DNA of 53,776 nucleotides from Gemmiger formicilis (lineage in GTDB: Bacteria > Bacillota > Clostridia > Oscillospirales > Ruminococcaceae), in contig NZ_JACJJP010000024.1 of assembly GCF_016900095.1 (NCBI RefSeq), positions 1 to 53,776 of the forward strand, given 5' to 3'. The position numbers were made by a program, and so were the translations under genes. Every line of letters starts with the position of its first letter. Position 1 is the first letter of the stretch. Below are positions 15,776 to 24,754 of the stretch, piece after piece. Under the pieces are notes generated by a model, which had not been told where the DNA came from, made no database searches, and saw only the letters and a list, made by a program, of their open reading frames with translations.

Positions 15776-16525
15776 TTACAAATTAAATAACAGCCACAGG
15801 GCGCCAAACACCACCGGCTGGTGCAGCATGTACACCAAAAGGCTGTGCCGTCCCAAAAAACACAGGGGTTTCAGCCCCGCGGGGGCGGTTCCCCGGGGGA
15901 TGGGCGGGCGCATGCGCCCCACAAAATACCCGCACAGGAACAAGAACAGCCAGGGCAGCAGCGGGAAATAATCGGCGGAGGAAAATTTTGTCAGGTCCGG
16001 CAGACCCAGCCAGAACAGGTTGGGGGCGTACAGCGCCCCGGGCACCCGGCAAAGGCGCAGCCCCTCGAACCCCAGATACCCCGACGGCAGCTGGTTGGTG
16101 AGGGCGAACACCACCGCCGATACCACCAGCCCCGCCGCCGGGGGAATTTTTTCCAGCAGCGGCCGGGCGGCGCAGCACAGCAGGATGGCGCACCCCACCA
16201 GATGCAGCACCCCGAACCAGATGGATTCCGACGGCAGGAAGCCCACCGTGACCACAGTGAGCAGCACCGCACACCCGGCCACGATCAGCCCGTTTTTCAG
16301 CGGCCGGCGGGAGAGGGTGAAGCTGTACCCCGCCAGCAACAGAAAGCTCCAGCAGATGTACTGCTGCCACACATGGCACCCCGGGGCGGTGATATCGTAC
16401 CAGGACGAGGTCTGCCCGAACACATACACCCAGTCAAACATGGCATGGTAGGCCACCATGTTGATCATGGCCAGCCCCCGCAAGGCATCCAGCGGCCACA
16501 GCCGGGCGGCAGTGGATTTCGGCAC
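15776..16525 (-). CDS. Heparan-alpha-glucosaminide acetyltransferase-like (DUF1624) membrane protein
   Basis: A 249-aa membrane protein with seven or eight hydrophobic segments. It begins with RLWPLDALRGLAMINMVAYH, the 'DalRGlamilMi..H' opening typical of the HGSNAT-catalytic / DUF1624 acyltransferase family, in which a histidine takes part in acetyl transfer across the membrane. It ends with FLGRHSLLVYMLHQPV, also characteristic. The likely role is acetylating a cell-envelope sugar; the acceptor is unknown. The start is GTG at 16525 after GGGGGAA; the longer frame to 16729 runs antisense into the HAD gene. It is transcribed from a promoter placed back to back with that of the HAD gene. Confidence 0.85.
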   Translation of the reverse strand: MPKSTAARLWPLDALRGLAMINMVAYHAMFDWVYVFGQTSSWYDITAPGCHVWQQYICWSFLLLAGYSFTLSRRPLKNGLIVAGCAVLLTVVTVGFLPSESIWFGVLHLVGCAILLCCAARPLLEKIPPAAGLVVSAVVFALTNQLPSGYLGFEGLRLCRVPGALYAPNLFWLGLPDLTKFSSADYFPLLPWLFLFLCGYFVGRMRPPIPRGTAPAGLKPLCFLGRHSLLVYMLHQPVVFGALWLLFNL

Positions 16526-16551
16526 GGCGATTCCCCCTTTTTCTGGGACCA

Positions 16552-16580
16552 GTGTAACACAGCAAGGCCAAAAAGCGCAA
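16552..16580 (-). promoter_or_regulatory. Promoter of the acyltransferase gene
   Basis: Minus strand TTGCGC (16575-16580), 17-bp spacer, TTACAC (16552-16557). The start codon follows about 20 nt after the expected +1. Confidence 0.6.
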
Positions 16581-16589
16581 GGGGAACGG

Positions 16590-16618
16590 TTGCAAACCGA
16601 CGAAATTTGCGGTACAAT
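16590..16618 (+). promoter_or_regulatory. Promoter of the Cof-type HAD phosphatase gene
   Basis: TTGCAA (16590-16595), 17-bp spacer, TACAAT (16613-16618). Its -35 box is only 9 bp from the -35 box of the divergent acyltransferase promoter. Confidence 0.75.
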
Positions 16619-16688
16619 CTTTGTGGAAAATGACAACATCTGGAAGACCCGCGCCCACTGGGTGCCGGGACCGCAAGGAGGCAGCACC

Positions 16689-17528
16689 ATGCAGGATATC
16701 CGCCTGATCGCGCTGGATTTGGACGGCACGGTCTTTGATGATCAGAAGCACATCACCCCCCGCACCCTGGCAGCCATCCGGGCCGCCCTGGACAAAGGCA
16801 TCGACGTGATTCCCGCCACCGGGCGGTCGGTGACCGGCGTGCCCAAGGAATTCCTGCACATGCCGGGGGTGCGCTACGCCCTGACCTCCAACGGGGCCAG
16901 CGTGGTAGAGCTGGCCACCGGCAAGGCCATTGTGACCCTGCCCTTTGAGACCGACCTGGCCCTGCGTGTGCTGGAAGTGGTACAGCGGTTTTCCTCTTCC
17001 CTGAGCCTGTTTGTGAACGGCGAATGCTACACCGACCCCGCCAGCGCCGCCATTGTGGAAGCCTGCTGCCCGCCGGAACTGCTGTCCTACGTGCGGGACA
17101 GCCGGGTGGTGGTGGACGATCTGGCCGCCCTCATCCGCAGCCGCCCCGGCGAGGTGGAAAAGTTCAGCATCATGTATGCCAGCACCGAGCTTCGGGACGC
17201 TGCCCGGGAAGCGGTGCTGGCCGCCTGCCCCGAGGTGGACGCCACCAGCAGCGTGAAGGACAACCTGGAACTGAACGCCCCCGGGGTGAACAAGGGCCGG
17301 GGTCTGATGGCCCTGGCGGAGTATCTGGGCCTGCGCAAGGACCAGGTCATGGCCTGCGGCGACAGCGGCAACGACCTGGAGATGGTGCGTCTGGCCGGGC
17401 TGGGGGTGGCCATGGCCAACGCCTTTCCCGAAGTGAAGGAGGTGGCCGACGTGATCACCCTGGACAACAACCACGACGGGGTGGCCGCGGCCATTGAAAC
17501 CTATGCTCTGGGCAAACCTGTTGCGTAA
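16689..17528 (+). CDS. Cof-type HAD-IIB family hydrolase
   Basis: A 279-aa HAD phosphatase with a C2-type cap. Motif I is IALDLDGTVFDD (residues 7-18), with Asp10 as nucleophile. Motif II is PATGRS near residue 44, and TSNGASV marks the substrate side. The lysine motif is VNKGRGLMAL near residue 205, and motif IV is ACGDSGNDLEMV near residue 224. Family members dephosphorylate sugar phosphates, pyridoxal phosphate or flavin mononucleotide; the substrate is not predictable. The start at 16689 follows AGGAGG at 6-7 nt. It is followed at about 100 bp by the phosphofructokinase gene, which has its own promoter. Confidence 0.93.
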   Translation: MQDIRLIALDLDGTVFDDQKHITPRTLAAIRAALDKGIDVIPATGRSVTGVPKEFLHMPGVRYALTSNGASVVELATGKAIVTLPFETDLALRVLEVVQRFSSSLSLFVNGECYTDPASAAIVEACCPPELLSYVRDSRVVVDDLAALIRSRPGEVEKFSIMYASTELRDAAREAVLAACPEVDATSSVKDNLELNAPGVNKGRGLMALAEYLGLRKDQVMACGDSGNDLEMVRLAGLGVAMANAFPEVKEVADVITLDNNHDGVAAAIETYALGKPVA

Positions 17529-17533
17529 AAAGC

Positions 17534-17562
17534 TTGCCTTTTTGGCCGCGCTCGCATACAAT
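17534..17562 (+). promoter_or_regulatory. Promoter of the phosphofructokinase gene
   Basis: TTGCCT (17534-17539), 17-bp spacer, TACAAT (17557-17562), starting 6 bp after the HAD stop codon. Confidence 0.7.
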
Positions 17563-17626
17563 GTAAAATAGTAAACTATGCGTACCTTTTGTGCGCAGGA
17601 ATCAACCCAAAGAAGGTGAAAGACAT

Positions 17627-18856
17627 ATGGCATGGAATCTCCTTGTCGGGCAATCGGGCGGGCCCACCGCCGTCATCAACTCCAGCCTGGCCGGCGTGTT
17701 TGAAAGCGCCCGGGCATTCGGCGCCCAGCATGTGTACGGCATGCAGTATGGTATTGAAGGTCTTTTGGAAGGCCGCATCGTGGATCTGAACGACCAGCTG
17801 GGCGACAAGATGGCCATTGAGCTGCTCAAGCGCACCCCGTCCAGCTTTCTGGGCAGCTGCCGCCACAAGCTGCCCGATTTTGCCGTGAACGAAAAACCCT
17901 ACCAGATCCTGTTTGACCTGTTCAAGCGGTATTCCATCGGGGCGGTGCTGTACATCGGCGGCAACGACTCCATGGACACCATCGCCAAGCTGGCGGCCTA
18001 CGGCGCCGTGAAGAACAGCGAGATCCGGTTCATCGGCGTGCCCAAGACCATCGACAACGACCTGATGGGCACCGACCACACCCCCGGCTACGGCAGCGCG
18101 GCCAAGTACATCGCCACCATTTTGAAGGAAGTCATCTGCGATTCCAGCGTGTACGACCTGCGCAGCGTGACGGTGGCCGAGATCATGGGCCGCCACACCG
18201 GCTGGCTGGCGGGGGCGGCTTCCCTGGCTGCGGGCAGCGACAGCGCCGGGCCGGACATTATCCTGCTGCCGGAACGCACCTTTGACGAGGAAGCGTTCTT
18301 GAAGCGGGTGGCCGACCTGACCGCCGAAAAGAAGAACGTGATCATTGCCGCCAGCGAGGGCGTGAAGAACAAGGACGGCGTCTTCCTGTGCGATCTGGTG
18401 AGCACCGCCGGCCAGCTGGACGCCTTCGGCCACAAGGCCATCCTGTCCGGCACCAGCCGGTACCTGGCCGACCTGATCCGGGTGCGGCTGGGCTGCAAGA
18501 CCCGGGCCATCGAATTTTCCACCCTGCAGCGGTGTGCCTCCCATCTGGCCAGCCGCACCGACATCACCGAGGCCTATCAGGTGGGCGGCGCCGCCGTGGA
18601 AGCCGCCTACAACGGCCAGACCGGCAAGATGTGCGGCATTGTGCGGCTGTCCGACATGCCCTACCGCACCGAAACCACCACCGTGGACGTGGCCGAGGTG
18701 GCCAACAAGGAAAAGTGCGTGCCCGCCGACTGGATCACCCCCGACGGCATGCATCTGAACGAACAGTTTGAAAAGTACGCCCGGCCGCTGATTCAGGCCG
18801 AACTGACCCCCATCTACATCAACGGCGTACCCCAGCACATCCACCTGCAGGGCTGA
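17627..18856 (+). CDS. pfp: Diphosphate-dependent 6-phosphofructokinase (PPi-PFK)
   Basis: A 409-aa enzyme that phosphorylates fructose 6-phosphate in glycolysis. The phosphate-binding N-terminus reads LLVGQSGGPTAVIN, GGNDSMDT lies near residue 111, the active-site PKTIDND near 139, and EIMGRHTGWLAG near 187 binds the sugar phosphate. PKTIDND and an aspartate after GGN are features of diphosphate-dependent enzymes, whereas ATP enzymes have GGDGS and GTIDND. The asparagine in place of the usual GGD is noted as a finding. The start at 17627 has AAGGTG at 10-12 nt. It is about 100 bp downstream of the HAD gene, with its own promoter and terminator. Use of PPi rather than ATP is inferred from motifs. 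Confidence 0.92.
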   Translation: MAWNLLVGQSGGPTAVINSSLAGVFESARAFGAQHVYGMQYGIEGLLEGRIVDLNDQLGDKMAIELLKRTPSSFLGSCRHKLPDFAVNEKPYQILFDLFKRYSIGAVLYIGGNDSMDTIAKLAAYGAVKNSEIRFIGVPKTIDNDLMGTDHTPGYGSAAKYIATILKEVICDSSVYDLRSVTVAEIMGRHTGWLAGAASLAAGSDSAGPDIILLPERTFDEEAFLKRVADLTAEKKNVIIAASEGVKNKDGVFLCDLVSTAGQLDAFGHKAILSGTSRYLADLIRVRLGCKTRAIEFSTLQRCASHLASRTDITEAYQVGGAAVEAAYNGQTGKMCGIVRLSDMPYRTETTTVDVAEVANKEKCVPADWITPDGMHLNEQFEKYARPLIQAELTPIYINGVPQHIHLQG

Positions 18857-18890
18857 GCGCCCGCGCCGGGGGATCCATCATCCGAACGCT

Positions 18891-18942
18891 GCACGCGTCG
18901 AGGACCGCCGCCAGAAGCCCGGTTTTCGGCGCGTGCTTTTTT
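18891..18942 (+). terminator. Terminator of the phosphofructokinase gene
   Basis: Outer stem GCACGCG / CGCGTGC followed by TTTTTT, enclosing a GC-rich 32-nt loop. The MFS gene begins 27 bp later. Confidence 0.65.
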
Positions 18943-18968
18943 GTATGGGTATGGGAGTGGATTTTGTC

Positions 18969-20117
18969 ATGAACAACGCATCCGTGCGGGCCCGGCGTGT
19001 GGGCTACGCGGCCTTTTTCCTCAGCGGCATCTGCGCCATCAGCAGCGGGGTGGTGGTCAGCCTGCTGCAGCAGCGGTACGGGCTGGCCTACGGCGTGTCG
19101 GGGTCGCTGATCTCGGTGATGAGCGTGGGCAACCTGGTGGCCGGGTTTCTGGCCGGGGTGCTGCCCAGCCGTCTGGGGCTGAAGACCACCACCCTGATCC
19201 TGGGCACCGGCTACACCCTGGGCTACGCCCTCATGGGGGTATCCGGGCAGGTATGGCTGCTCACCGCGGCCTTTGCCCTGGTGGGCCTGGCCAAGGGCGG
19301 GGCCATCAACGCCTGCACCATCCTGGTGGGGGACAACGTCCCCGACCGCACCCGGGGCATGAACACCATGCACAGCTGCTACGCCTGCGGGGCGCTGCTG
19401 TGTCCCTTTGTGGCGGCGGGGGCTTCGGCGGCTTTCGGGATTTCCGGCCCCACCAACCTGCTGGCGGTGCTGGGCCTGGGCCTGCTGCTGGCCTTTGCCC
19501 TGGCCCCCGCCTCCCTCACCGGGCAGCGGCAGGGGGCGGCCCGGCCGGACTGGAGTTTCTGCCGCAGCCGGAAATTCTGGCTGCTCACCGCCCTGCTCTT
19601 CTGCCAGAACGGGGCCGAGACCAGCGTCACCGGCTGGCTGGTGACCTACTTCAAGGACCAGGGCATCCTGAGCGGGGCGGTGAGCCCCTACACCGTCACC
19701 CTGCTGTGGGGGGCCACCATGGCGGGACGGCTGTACCTGGCCTTTGTGCGCCCGCCCAAGAATCCCTACACCGCCATGATGATCATGGGCCTGGGCTGCA
19801 CGGTGTTTTACGGCGGGCTGATGCTGGCCCGCACCCAGGTACCGGCCCTTTTGCTGCTGTTGCTGTTTGCGTTGTCCATTGCGGGGATGAACCCCACCGC
19901 CGTGGCCTGCGCCGGCAAGATGACCAGCGTGACCAGCATGGGGGTCATGCTGCCCGCGGCGGGGCTGGGGGCCATCCTCATGCCCTGGGTCATCGGGCTG
20001 GTGGCCGACGCCGCCGGGCTCACCGCCGGCATGGCCTGCAACATCCTGCCCTGCGCCGGGATGCTGCTCTTTGCCGCCCTGGTGCGCCGGGAATCCCGCG
20101 CCGATGCCCCCGCCTGA
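18969..20117 (+). CDS. MFS transporter
   Basis: A 382-aa integral membrane protein with about twelve hydrophobic segments in two halves. The loop between helices 2 and 3 holds LPSRLGLKTT, a reduced form of the MFS motif 'G.l.Dr.GrR'. The second half repeats it weakly (AGRLYLAFVRPPKNP). The sequence resembles the fucose/sugar-type and general MFS groups, but no substrate can be named. The start at 18969 follows GGAGTGG at 8 nt; an upstream in-frame start at 18933 lies within the preceding terminator. No promoter is evident between that terminator and the gene, so it may depend on read-through from the phosphofructokinase gene. Confidence 0.85.
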   Translation: MNNASVRARRVGYAAFFLSGICAISSGVVVSLLQQRYGLAYGVSGSLISVMSVGNLVAGFLAGVLPSRLGLKTTTLILGTGYTLGYALMGVSGQVWLLTAAFALVGLAKGGAINACTILVGDNVPDRTRGMNTMHSCYACGALLCPFVAAGASAAFGISGPTNLLAVLGLGLLLAFALAPASLTGQRQGAARPDWSFCRSRKFWLLTALLFCQNGAETSVTGWLVTYFKDQGILSGAVSPYTVTLLWGATMAGRLYLAFVRPPKNPYTAMMIMGLGCTVFYGGLMLARTQVPALLLLLLFALSIAGMNPTAVACAGKMTSVTSMGVMLPAAGLGAILMPWVIGLVADAAGLTAGMACNILPCAGMLLFAALVRRESRADAPA

Positions 20118-20130
20118 ACTTTGCACCATA

Positions 20131-20184
20131 AAAACTCCCCCGTTTCCGGTCTGCCGAAGCAGGCCCCGGAAACGGGGGAGTTTT
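20131..20184. terminator. Bidirectional terminator between convergent genes
   Basis: The 19-bp perfect stem AAAACTCCCCCGTTTCCGG and its complement enclose a 16-nt loop, with A and T runs at both ends. It serves the rightward MFS gene and the leftward membrane protein gene. Confidence 0.92.
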
Positions 20185-20194
20185 GCTGTCATGA

Positions 20195-21199
20195 TCATTC
20201 CCAGGCGTTGGGGTCGCTCACCCGCACCCGGATGTAGGCGCTGTCATACTGTCCGTACTCCTCCTCGGGGTCGGTGCAGTAGTCGGTGCTCACGGTCAGA
20301 CCGTCGTCGGTGTCGTACCAGGTGTACGCCTCCTCATAGGGGTAAGCCGCGGTCATCTTTTCGGCAAAGTCGTCGGGCAGCAGCTCGGGGGCGAAATAGT
20401 CCCCCGCCCCGTCAGGGATGGGGATGCCCTGCAGCACCCGGGTGGCTTCCTCCAGCCGGGTGCGGGCCCGGTCCAGGTTTTCCTCGGGGGTCTGCTGGAT
20501 GTCCACCCCCAGGATGTACTCTATTTCGGCCACCTGTCCCCGGTTGTCCACCAGGACCGAGACCTTCACGTCCTCCGGGGTGATGAACACATCCTCCCCG
20601 CCGGAAAGATACCCCGAGACATAGTACCCGTAGTCGGCGTATTGGTCGTAGGGGTCGCTGTACCACACGCCGGTGCAGCCGGCTTCCTCCAGGGTGGCGG
20701 CCACCGACTGCAGCCCGGCCGCGGCCAGCTGTTTGCTTTCCTCTATCTGCCGGGCCCCGGCCCCGTACCGGGGCAGAAACACCGACAGCAGCACCGCCGC
20801 CGGCAGCAGCACCACCCCCACGGTCACGGCCGACGCCGGCGGGGTGGGAATCTCCCACCAATGGGCCACGGTGCCCGGGGGCAGGTCCGGCCCGGCGCCG
20901 GGGGCAAAAGGCCCGGCCCGCAGGGTACGGTCACACAGGTCCAGCCAGGCGGGGTCGGTGCTGCGGCGGCGGGCGGCCACCAGGCAGACGATGGCCCCGG
21001 CCCCCAGCAGCACCGCCAGCACAAAGCCCAGGATGACCCCGGGGCGGTAAGCGTCCCGGCGATGGAAAAACACCGAGTCCGCGGCGGTCAGGGCTTCGGT
21101 CAGCACCAGCATGACGGCGCAGGCGGTCAGGCCGTCCCGGGCCAGCAGGGGCAGCAGGGTGTATTTTTGGATCAGCTTGCGGTCAGTCGGCGTCAGCAT
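20195..21199 (-). CDS. Membrane protein of unknown function with extracytoplasmic C-terminal domain
   Basis: A 334-aa protein not recognised as any named family. Three hydrophobic segments lie at about residues 18-38, 52-75 and 124-145. A hydrophilic, acidic C-terminal domain of about 185 residues follows, rich in Tyr, Asp and Glu (DPYDQYADYGYYVSGY, YTWYDTDDGLTV), and probably lies outside the cell. The start at 21199 follows AGGAGA at 8 nt and overlaps the end of the upstream membrane protein gene by 17 nt, so the two are coupled and probably work together. No catalytic motif is seen. Confidence 0.65.
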   Translation of the reverse strand: MLTPTDRKLIQKYTLLPLLARDGLTACAVMLVLTEALTAADSVFFHRRDAYRPGVILGFVLAVLLGAGAIVCLVAARRRSTDPAWLDLCDRTLRAGPFAPGAGPDLPPGTVAHWWEIPTPPASAVTVGVVLLPAAVLLSVFLPRYGAGARQIEESKQLAAAGLQSVAATLEEAGCTGVWYSDPYDQYADYGYYVSGYLSGGEDVFITPEDVKVSVLVDNRGQVAEIEYILGVDIQQTPEENLDRARTRLEEATRVLQGIPIPDGAGDYFAPELLPDDFAEKMTAAYPYEEAYTWYDTDDGLTVSTDYCTDPEEEYGQYDSAYIRVRVSDPNAWE

Positions 21200-22544
21200 G
21201 GGGAGTCTCCTGTTGCGGTTCGGCGGGTTTGTCCGCCGGGGATTCCGCCGCCGGGGGTGCGGGCATCGGGGCAGGCCTGGCGGGCCTGGCCACCGCCAGG
21301 CGCACAAGACCGCCGATGGATGCCGCCCCCGCCGGGGCAAAGGCGAAGTTCCACAGCATGGGGATCAGGTGGGGATGGGGCTCGCAGTGGGCGGGGGCCA
21401 GCACCATCCAGCTGACGGGGGCGGCCAGACCCAGCACAAAGAGGGCAGCCAGCCCGGCGTATTCGGGGGGCAGGGCGCGGCGGCGAAGAAACAGCACCAC
21501 CGCAGCCAGCACAAAAGCGGCCAGGCAGATTGCCAGCCACACCGGCGGGGTGAGGCCCACCGGGCCGATCTGCAGGATGGCGTCCCCCTGCACAAAGTAG
21601 CGGTCCAGCATGGCGGCGGCGGTGGCGGTGCCGCCGGTGGTGTGGCGCAGAGCTGCGGCCACCACGTTGTCCACCGCGTCGGCCCAGTTGCCGAAGTAGA
21701 GCAGGCTTTGCACCAGCCAGACGGCCAGGGCCACCACCACCCCGGCCAGACAGGCCAGCCCGGTGCGGACCATCCGCATGAACCAGCCCCAGGCCGGGCG
21801 TTTGCGGCCCAAGGCCAGCACCCAGCAGACAAACAGGGGGATTTCGGCCAGGATCAGGAAGGTGGAGATGAACTCAAACCCGCACATACACCGCACCAGG
21901 ACGGCGGCAAAGACCAGGAAGTAGGCCCAGTCGGGGGTGATGCGTTTGCGTTTGGTGGCGGCGCACAGGGCCAGCCCCGCCAGGGCGGGGAGCAGCCAGG
22001 TCCACAGGCACCAGTACAGGTCCTTCATGCCCCGCTGCACCCAGGGGGAGAGCAGCACCGCGGCCATCCAGCCGACGGCGGCGGGGGCGCCGAAGGTCCG
22101 CCACAGCCCGATGCACAACCCCAGAGACACGGCGTAGAACAGGATGCTGTTGGCGGCGTAGAGCATCCGTTCCCGGGCCTCGCCGTTATCCTGCCACACC
22201 GAAAACACCTTGTTGAGCACCCCGAACCCCAGGCCCTGCAGCCCGGTCTGGTGGGTGTAGCTCAGGTACTGGTCGGGGGTGACGGGGGTGTTTTCCCGGT
22301 AAAGATACCGGTTCTGGGTGTCGCCGAACTCCCCGGTGTAGCTGCCCAGGAACCCGCCGGGGGCGCTCTGGTCCTGCTGCATCTGCAAAATGCGGGCAAA
22401 GACCAGGGACTGGGAGTAGTCGTCCCAGAAGCCGGTGCGGTAGGTATCCTGGTTGTGCATGAGGAAGGTCAGCACCACCGAAAGCACCCCCACCCCCAGC
22501 AGGGTGAGCAGGGTGCGCAAGATTTTTGGTATGCGGTGAAACAA
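21183..22544 (-). CDS. Polytopic membrane protein, GT-C glycosyltransferase-like
   Basis: A 453-aa membrane protein with about ten hydrophobic segments. After the first helix comes a long extracytoplasmic loop (about residues 30-130) that contains GFWDDYSQS, an acidic motif reminiscent of the first-loop catalytic aspartates in GT-C glycosyltransferases. The C-terminal 35 residues are a proline- and alanine-rich tail. It starts with TTG at 22544 after AAAGGCGG, and no ATG is near. It is the first gene of a two-gene unit with the membrane protein at 20195-21199. The family could not be named, and the glycosyltransferase suggestion rests on topology and one loop. Confidence 0.6.
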   Translation of the reverse strand: MFHRIPKILRTLLTLLGVGVLSVVLTFLMHNQDTYRTGFWDDYSQSLVFARILQMQQDQSAPGGFLGSYTGEFGDTQNRYLYRENTPVTPDQYLSYTHQTGLQGLGFGVLNKVFSVWQDNGEARERMLYAANSILFYAVSLGLCIGLWRTFGAPAAVGWMAAVLLSPWVQRGMKDLYWCLWTWLLPALAGLALCAATKRKRITPDWAYFLVFAAVLVRCMCGFEFISTFLILAEIPLFVCWVLALGRKRPAWGWFMRMVRTGLACLAGVVVALAVWLVQSLLYFGNWADAVDNVVAAALRHTTGGTATAAAMLDRYFVQGDAILQIGPVGLTPPVWLAICLAAFVLAAVVLFLRRRALPPEYAGLAALFVLGLAAPVSWMVLAPAHCEPHPHLIPMLWNFAFAPAGAASIGGLVRLAVARPARPAPMPAPPAAESPADKPAEPQQETPHADAD

Positions 22545-22600
22545 AGGGAAACCGCCTTTCTGCGGGAATTTTGGTTTTCCCGCTCTTGGGTTATTTGGGG

Positions 22601-23058
22601 GAAGGCAGACGGGAGTCTGCCGGGGGAAACGGCTGCTTGCCGTTACCTCTTTCCTTTTCGTGCCCGAAAAGGAAACGAAAAGGGCCCGCCGTTCCGATGC
22701 GGCGGCCGCCGGCCAGGGTTTTCAACCCTGGACCCGTGTGCGGCCACCCCTCCGGGACGGCCTACTCAGGTCCTGGGGGACCTGAGCAAGGAAAATGATT
22801 AAAACGATGCTTCCGGAAAGCCTCCCCTGTGTAAGGGGAGGTGCCGCGCAGCGGCGGTGGGGTTGGAAACCATGCCTGATTTCCCGTTACCGGGCAATAC
22901 CGTCAAGTCTCCAACCCCTCAGTCGGCCTTCCGGCCGCCAGCTCCCCTTGCACAGGGGAGCCTTCAGCAGCTGCTACCGGGCAATGGTATTAAAATCCCT
23001 TCCTTTTCGGGCACGAAAAGGAAAGAGTCCCCGGCAGACTGCCGTCCGCCAAGAAGCC
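22601..23058. mobile_element. Composite repeat element B(+)-A(+)-B(-) with the right B largely deleted
   Basis: B copy 22650-22793 of the second sequence type (stems TTTCCTTTTCG..CGAAAAGGAAA, CCGCCG..CGGCGG, CCAGGGTT..AACCCTGG). A copy 22820-22962. Of the right B only stem 1 is left (22999-23025); the segment from the stem-5 hairpin to stem 2 has been lost, with the junction just after ATTAAAATCCC. The right outer end GCCAAGAAGCC is at about 23048-23058. No gene lies in 22545-23079. Confidence 0.75.
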
Positions 23059-23079
23059 GCCTGTCAAAAATTCAAAAAC

Positions 23080-24711
23080 TCACCGGTCCCACTTATCACA
23101 CAGCGAGGCAATCTGGCTGGCAAAGCGGGCCAGGTCCTTGTTGGCGCCGCCGCGGTTGTGCTCGATGACCACCATGAGCCGCTTGCCCATGTTGACCAGC
23201 CGTTCGTAGGCGGCCGCCGCACGGCGGGACTTGTAGCCTTCGGGGGCGGTGGAGGTGCCCGGTTCCTTGGGAGCGATCTTTTCCCGGTTGCCGGGGGCCA
23301 CACAGTGCACCTGTCCCCCGCCCAGGATGTACTCTCCGCCGTTGTAGGGGGCTTCGGCGGCGTAGCCTTCCAGCTGCAGGGCCTTGGCAAAGTCGGCGCA
23401 GGCGGCGTCCTCGCCGTGGTTCACAAACACAAACCCCGGTTTGGGGGCAAAGCTGTGGATCCACCGCAGCAACCCTTCGTTGTCCGCGTGGCCGGACATG
23501 CCGGACATCTGGGCGATCTCGGCATTGACCTGCACCGTCTCGCCGAAGAGCTTCACCTCGTCGATGCCCTCCAGCAGCGCCCGGCCCAACGAGCCGCCCG
23601 CCTGGTACCCCACAAACAGGATGGTACATTCCTCCCGCCAGAGGTTGTGCTTGAGATGATGGCGGATGCGCCCGGCGTCGCACATGCCGGACGCCGATAT
23701 GATCACCTTGGGATTGGGGTCGGCGTTGATGGCCACCGAGTCTTCCTTGGTCTCGCTGATGCGCAGGTTGGGGAACTGCAGAGGGTTTTCCCCCTTGTTC
23801 ACCAGGGCCAGGGCCTCCTCGTCGTAACATTCGGAGTAGTTTTCCCGGAAAATGTTGGTGGATTTGCTGGCCAGCGGGCTGTCCACATAGACTTCAAAGC
23901 CGTCGTGGTGCCTGATGCGCCCTTCGGCCTTGATCTGGCGGATGAAATAAAGCATTTCCTGGGTGCGGCCCACCGCAAAGCTGGGAATGACCACGTTGCC
24001 GCCCCGGTCAAAGGTGCGCTGCAAAATTTCGGTCAGTTCCCCCACATAGTCCGGCTTGGGCCCATGGCTGCGCCCGGCGTAGGTGGATTCCATGACCACA
24101 TAATCCGCGTCGGTCAGGTACTGGGGGTCCCGCAGCAGGGGCTGGTTCAGGTTGCCGATGTCCCCCGAAAAGACGATGGTCTCGGTGTTGCCGTTCTCGG
24201 TGATATACAGGCTGATGGAGGCGCTGCCCAACAGATGCCCCACGTCGGTGAAGCAGGCTTCCACCCCGTCCACAATCGGCACCCGCTTGCCGTAGGGCTG
24301 GGCCCTGAACTGGGCCATCACCGCCAGGGCGTCCTCCACCGTGTAGTCCGGTTCGATCAGGTCCCGGCCGCTGCGCTGGGCTTTGCGGTTCTTCCACTCC
24401 GCCTCCTGCTCCTGGATGTGGGCCGAATCCTCCAGCATGATGCCGCACAGGTCCATGGTGGCGTCGGTGGAGTAGATGGGCCCCTTGTACCCGTTTTTGT
24501 ACAGGTAGGGAATCCGCCCCGAATGGTCGATATGGGCGTGGGTCAGCAGCACCGCGTCGATCTCGCCGGGGGCACAGGGCAGGTCGGCGTTCTCATAGGT
24601 GTCCTTCCCCTGCTCCATGCCGCAGTCGATGAGGATTCTGTGGCCGCCGGTCTCCAGCAGGGTACAACTGCCGGTGACTTCCCGGTCGGCGCCCAAAAAG
24701 GTCAGTTTCAT
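23080..24711 (-). CDS. MBL-fold, beta-CASP RNase-like metallo-hydrolase
   Basis: A 543-aa protein of the metallo-beta-lactamase / beta-CASP group (RNA-processing exonuclease, CPSF73/Ysh1-like). The zinc motif LLTHAHIDHSGRIP lies near residue 55, a further ligand region is TDVGHLLGSASI near 155, and FSGDIGNLNQPLL lies near 180. The beta-CASP cap carries PSFAVGRTQEMLY, and ISASGMCDAGRIRHHL and MSGMSGHADNEGLLRW supply later ligands (near 345 and 405). The C-terminal 100 residues are less conserved. Family members cleave RNA; this bacterial branch is poorly characterised. The start at 24711 follows AAGGAGCG. It is 43 bp downstream of the GH25 gene on the same strand. Confidence 0.9.
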   Translation of the reverse strand: MKLTFLGADREVTGSCTLLETGGHRILIDCGMEQGKDTYENADLPCAPGEIDAVLLTHAHIDHSGRIPYLYKNGYKGPIYSTDATMDLCGIMLEDSAHIQEQEAEWKNRKAQRSGRDLIEPDYTVEDALAVMAQFRAQPYGKRVPIVDGVEACFTDVGHLLGSASISLYITENGNTETIVFSGDIGNLNQPLLRDPQYLTDADYVVMESTYAGRSHGPKPDYVGELTEILQRTFDRGGNVVIPSFAVGRTQEMLYFIRQIKAEGRIRHHDGFEVYVDSPLASKSTNIFRENYSECYDEEALALVNKGENPLQFPNLRISETKEDSVAINADPNPKVIISASGMCDAGRIRHHLKHNLWREECTILFVGYQAGGSLGRALLEGIDEVKLFGETVQVNAEIAQMSGMSGHADNEGLLRWIHSFAPKPGFVFVNHGEDAACADFAKALQLEGYAAEAPYNGGEYILGGGQVHCVAPGNREKIAPKEPGTSTAPEGYKSRRAAAAYERLVNMGKRLMVVIEHNRGGANKDLARFASQIASLCDKWDR

Positions 24712-24754
24712 GACGAACGCTCCTTCCCGCAGTGGCGTTATTCTGTTTTGTCGT

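Noticed and set aside
20195-20199. Read-through from the MFS gene into the membrane protein pair
   Set aside because: The genes converge and share a strong bidirectional terminator.
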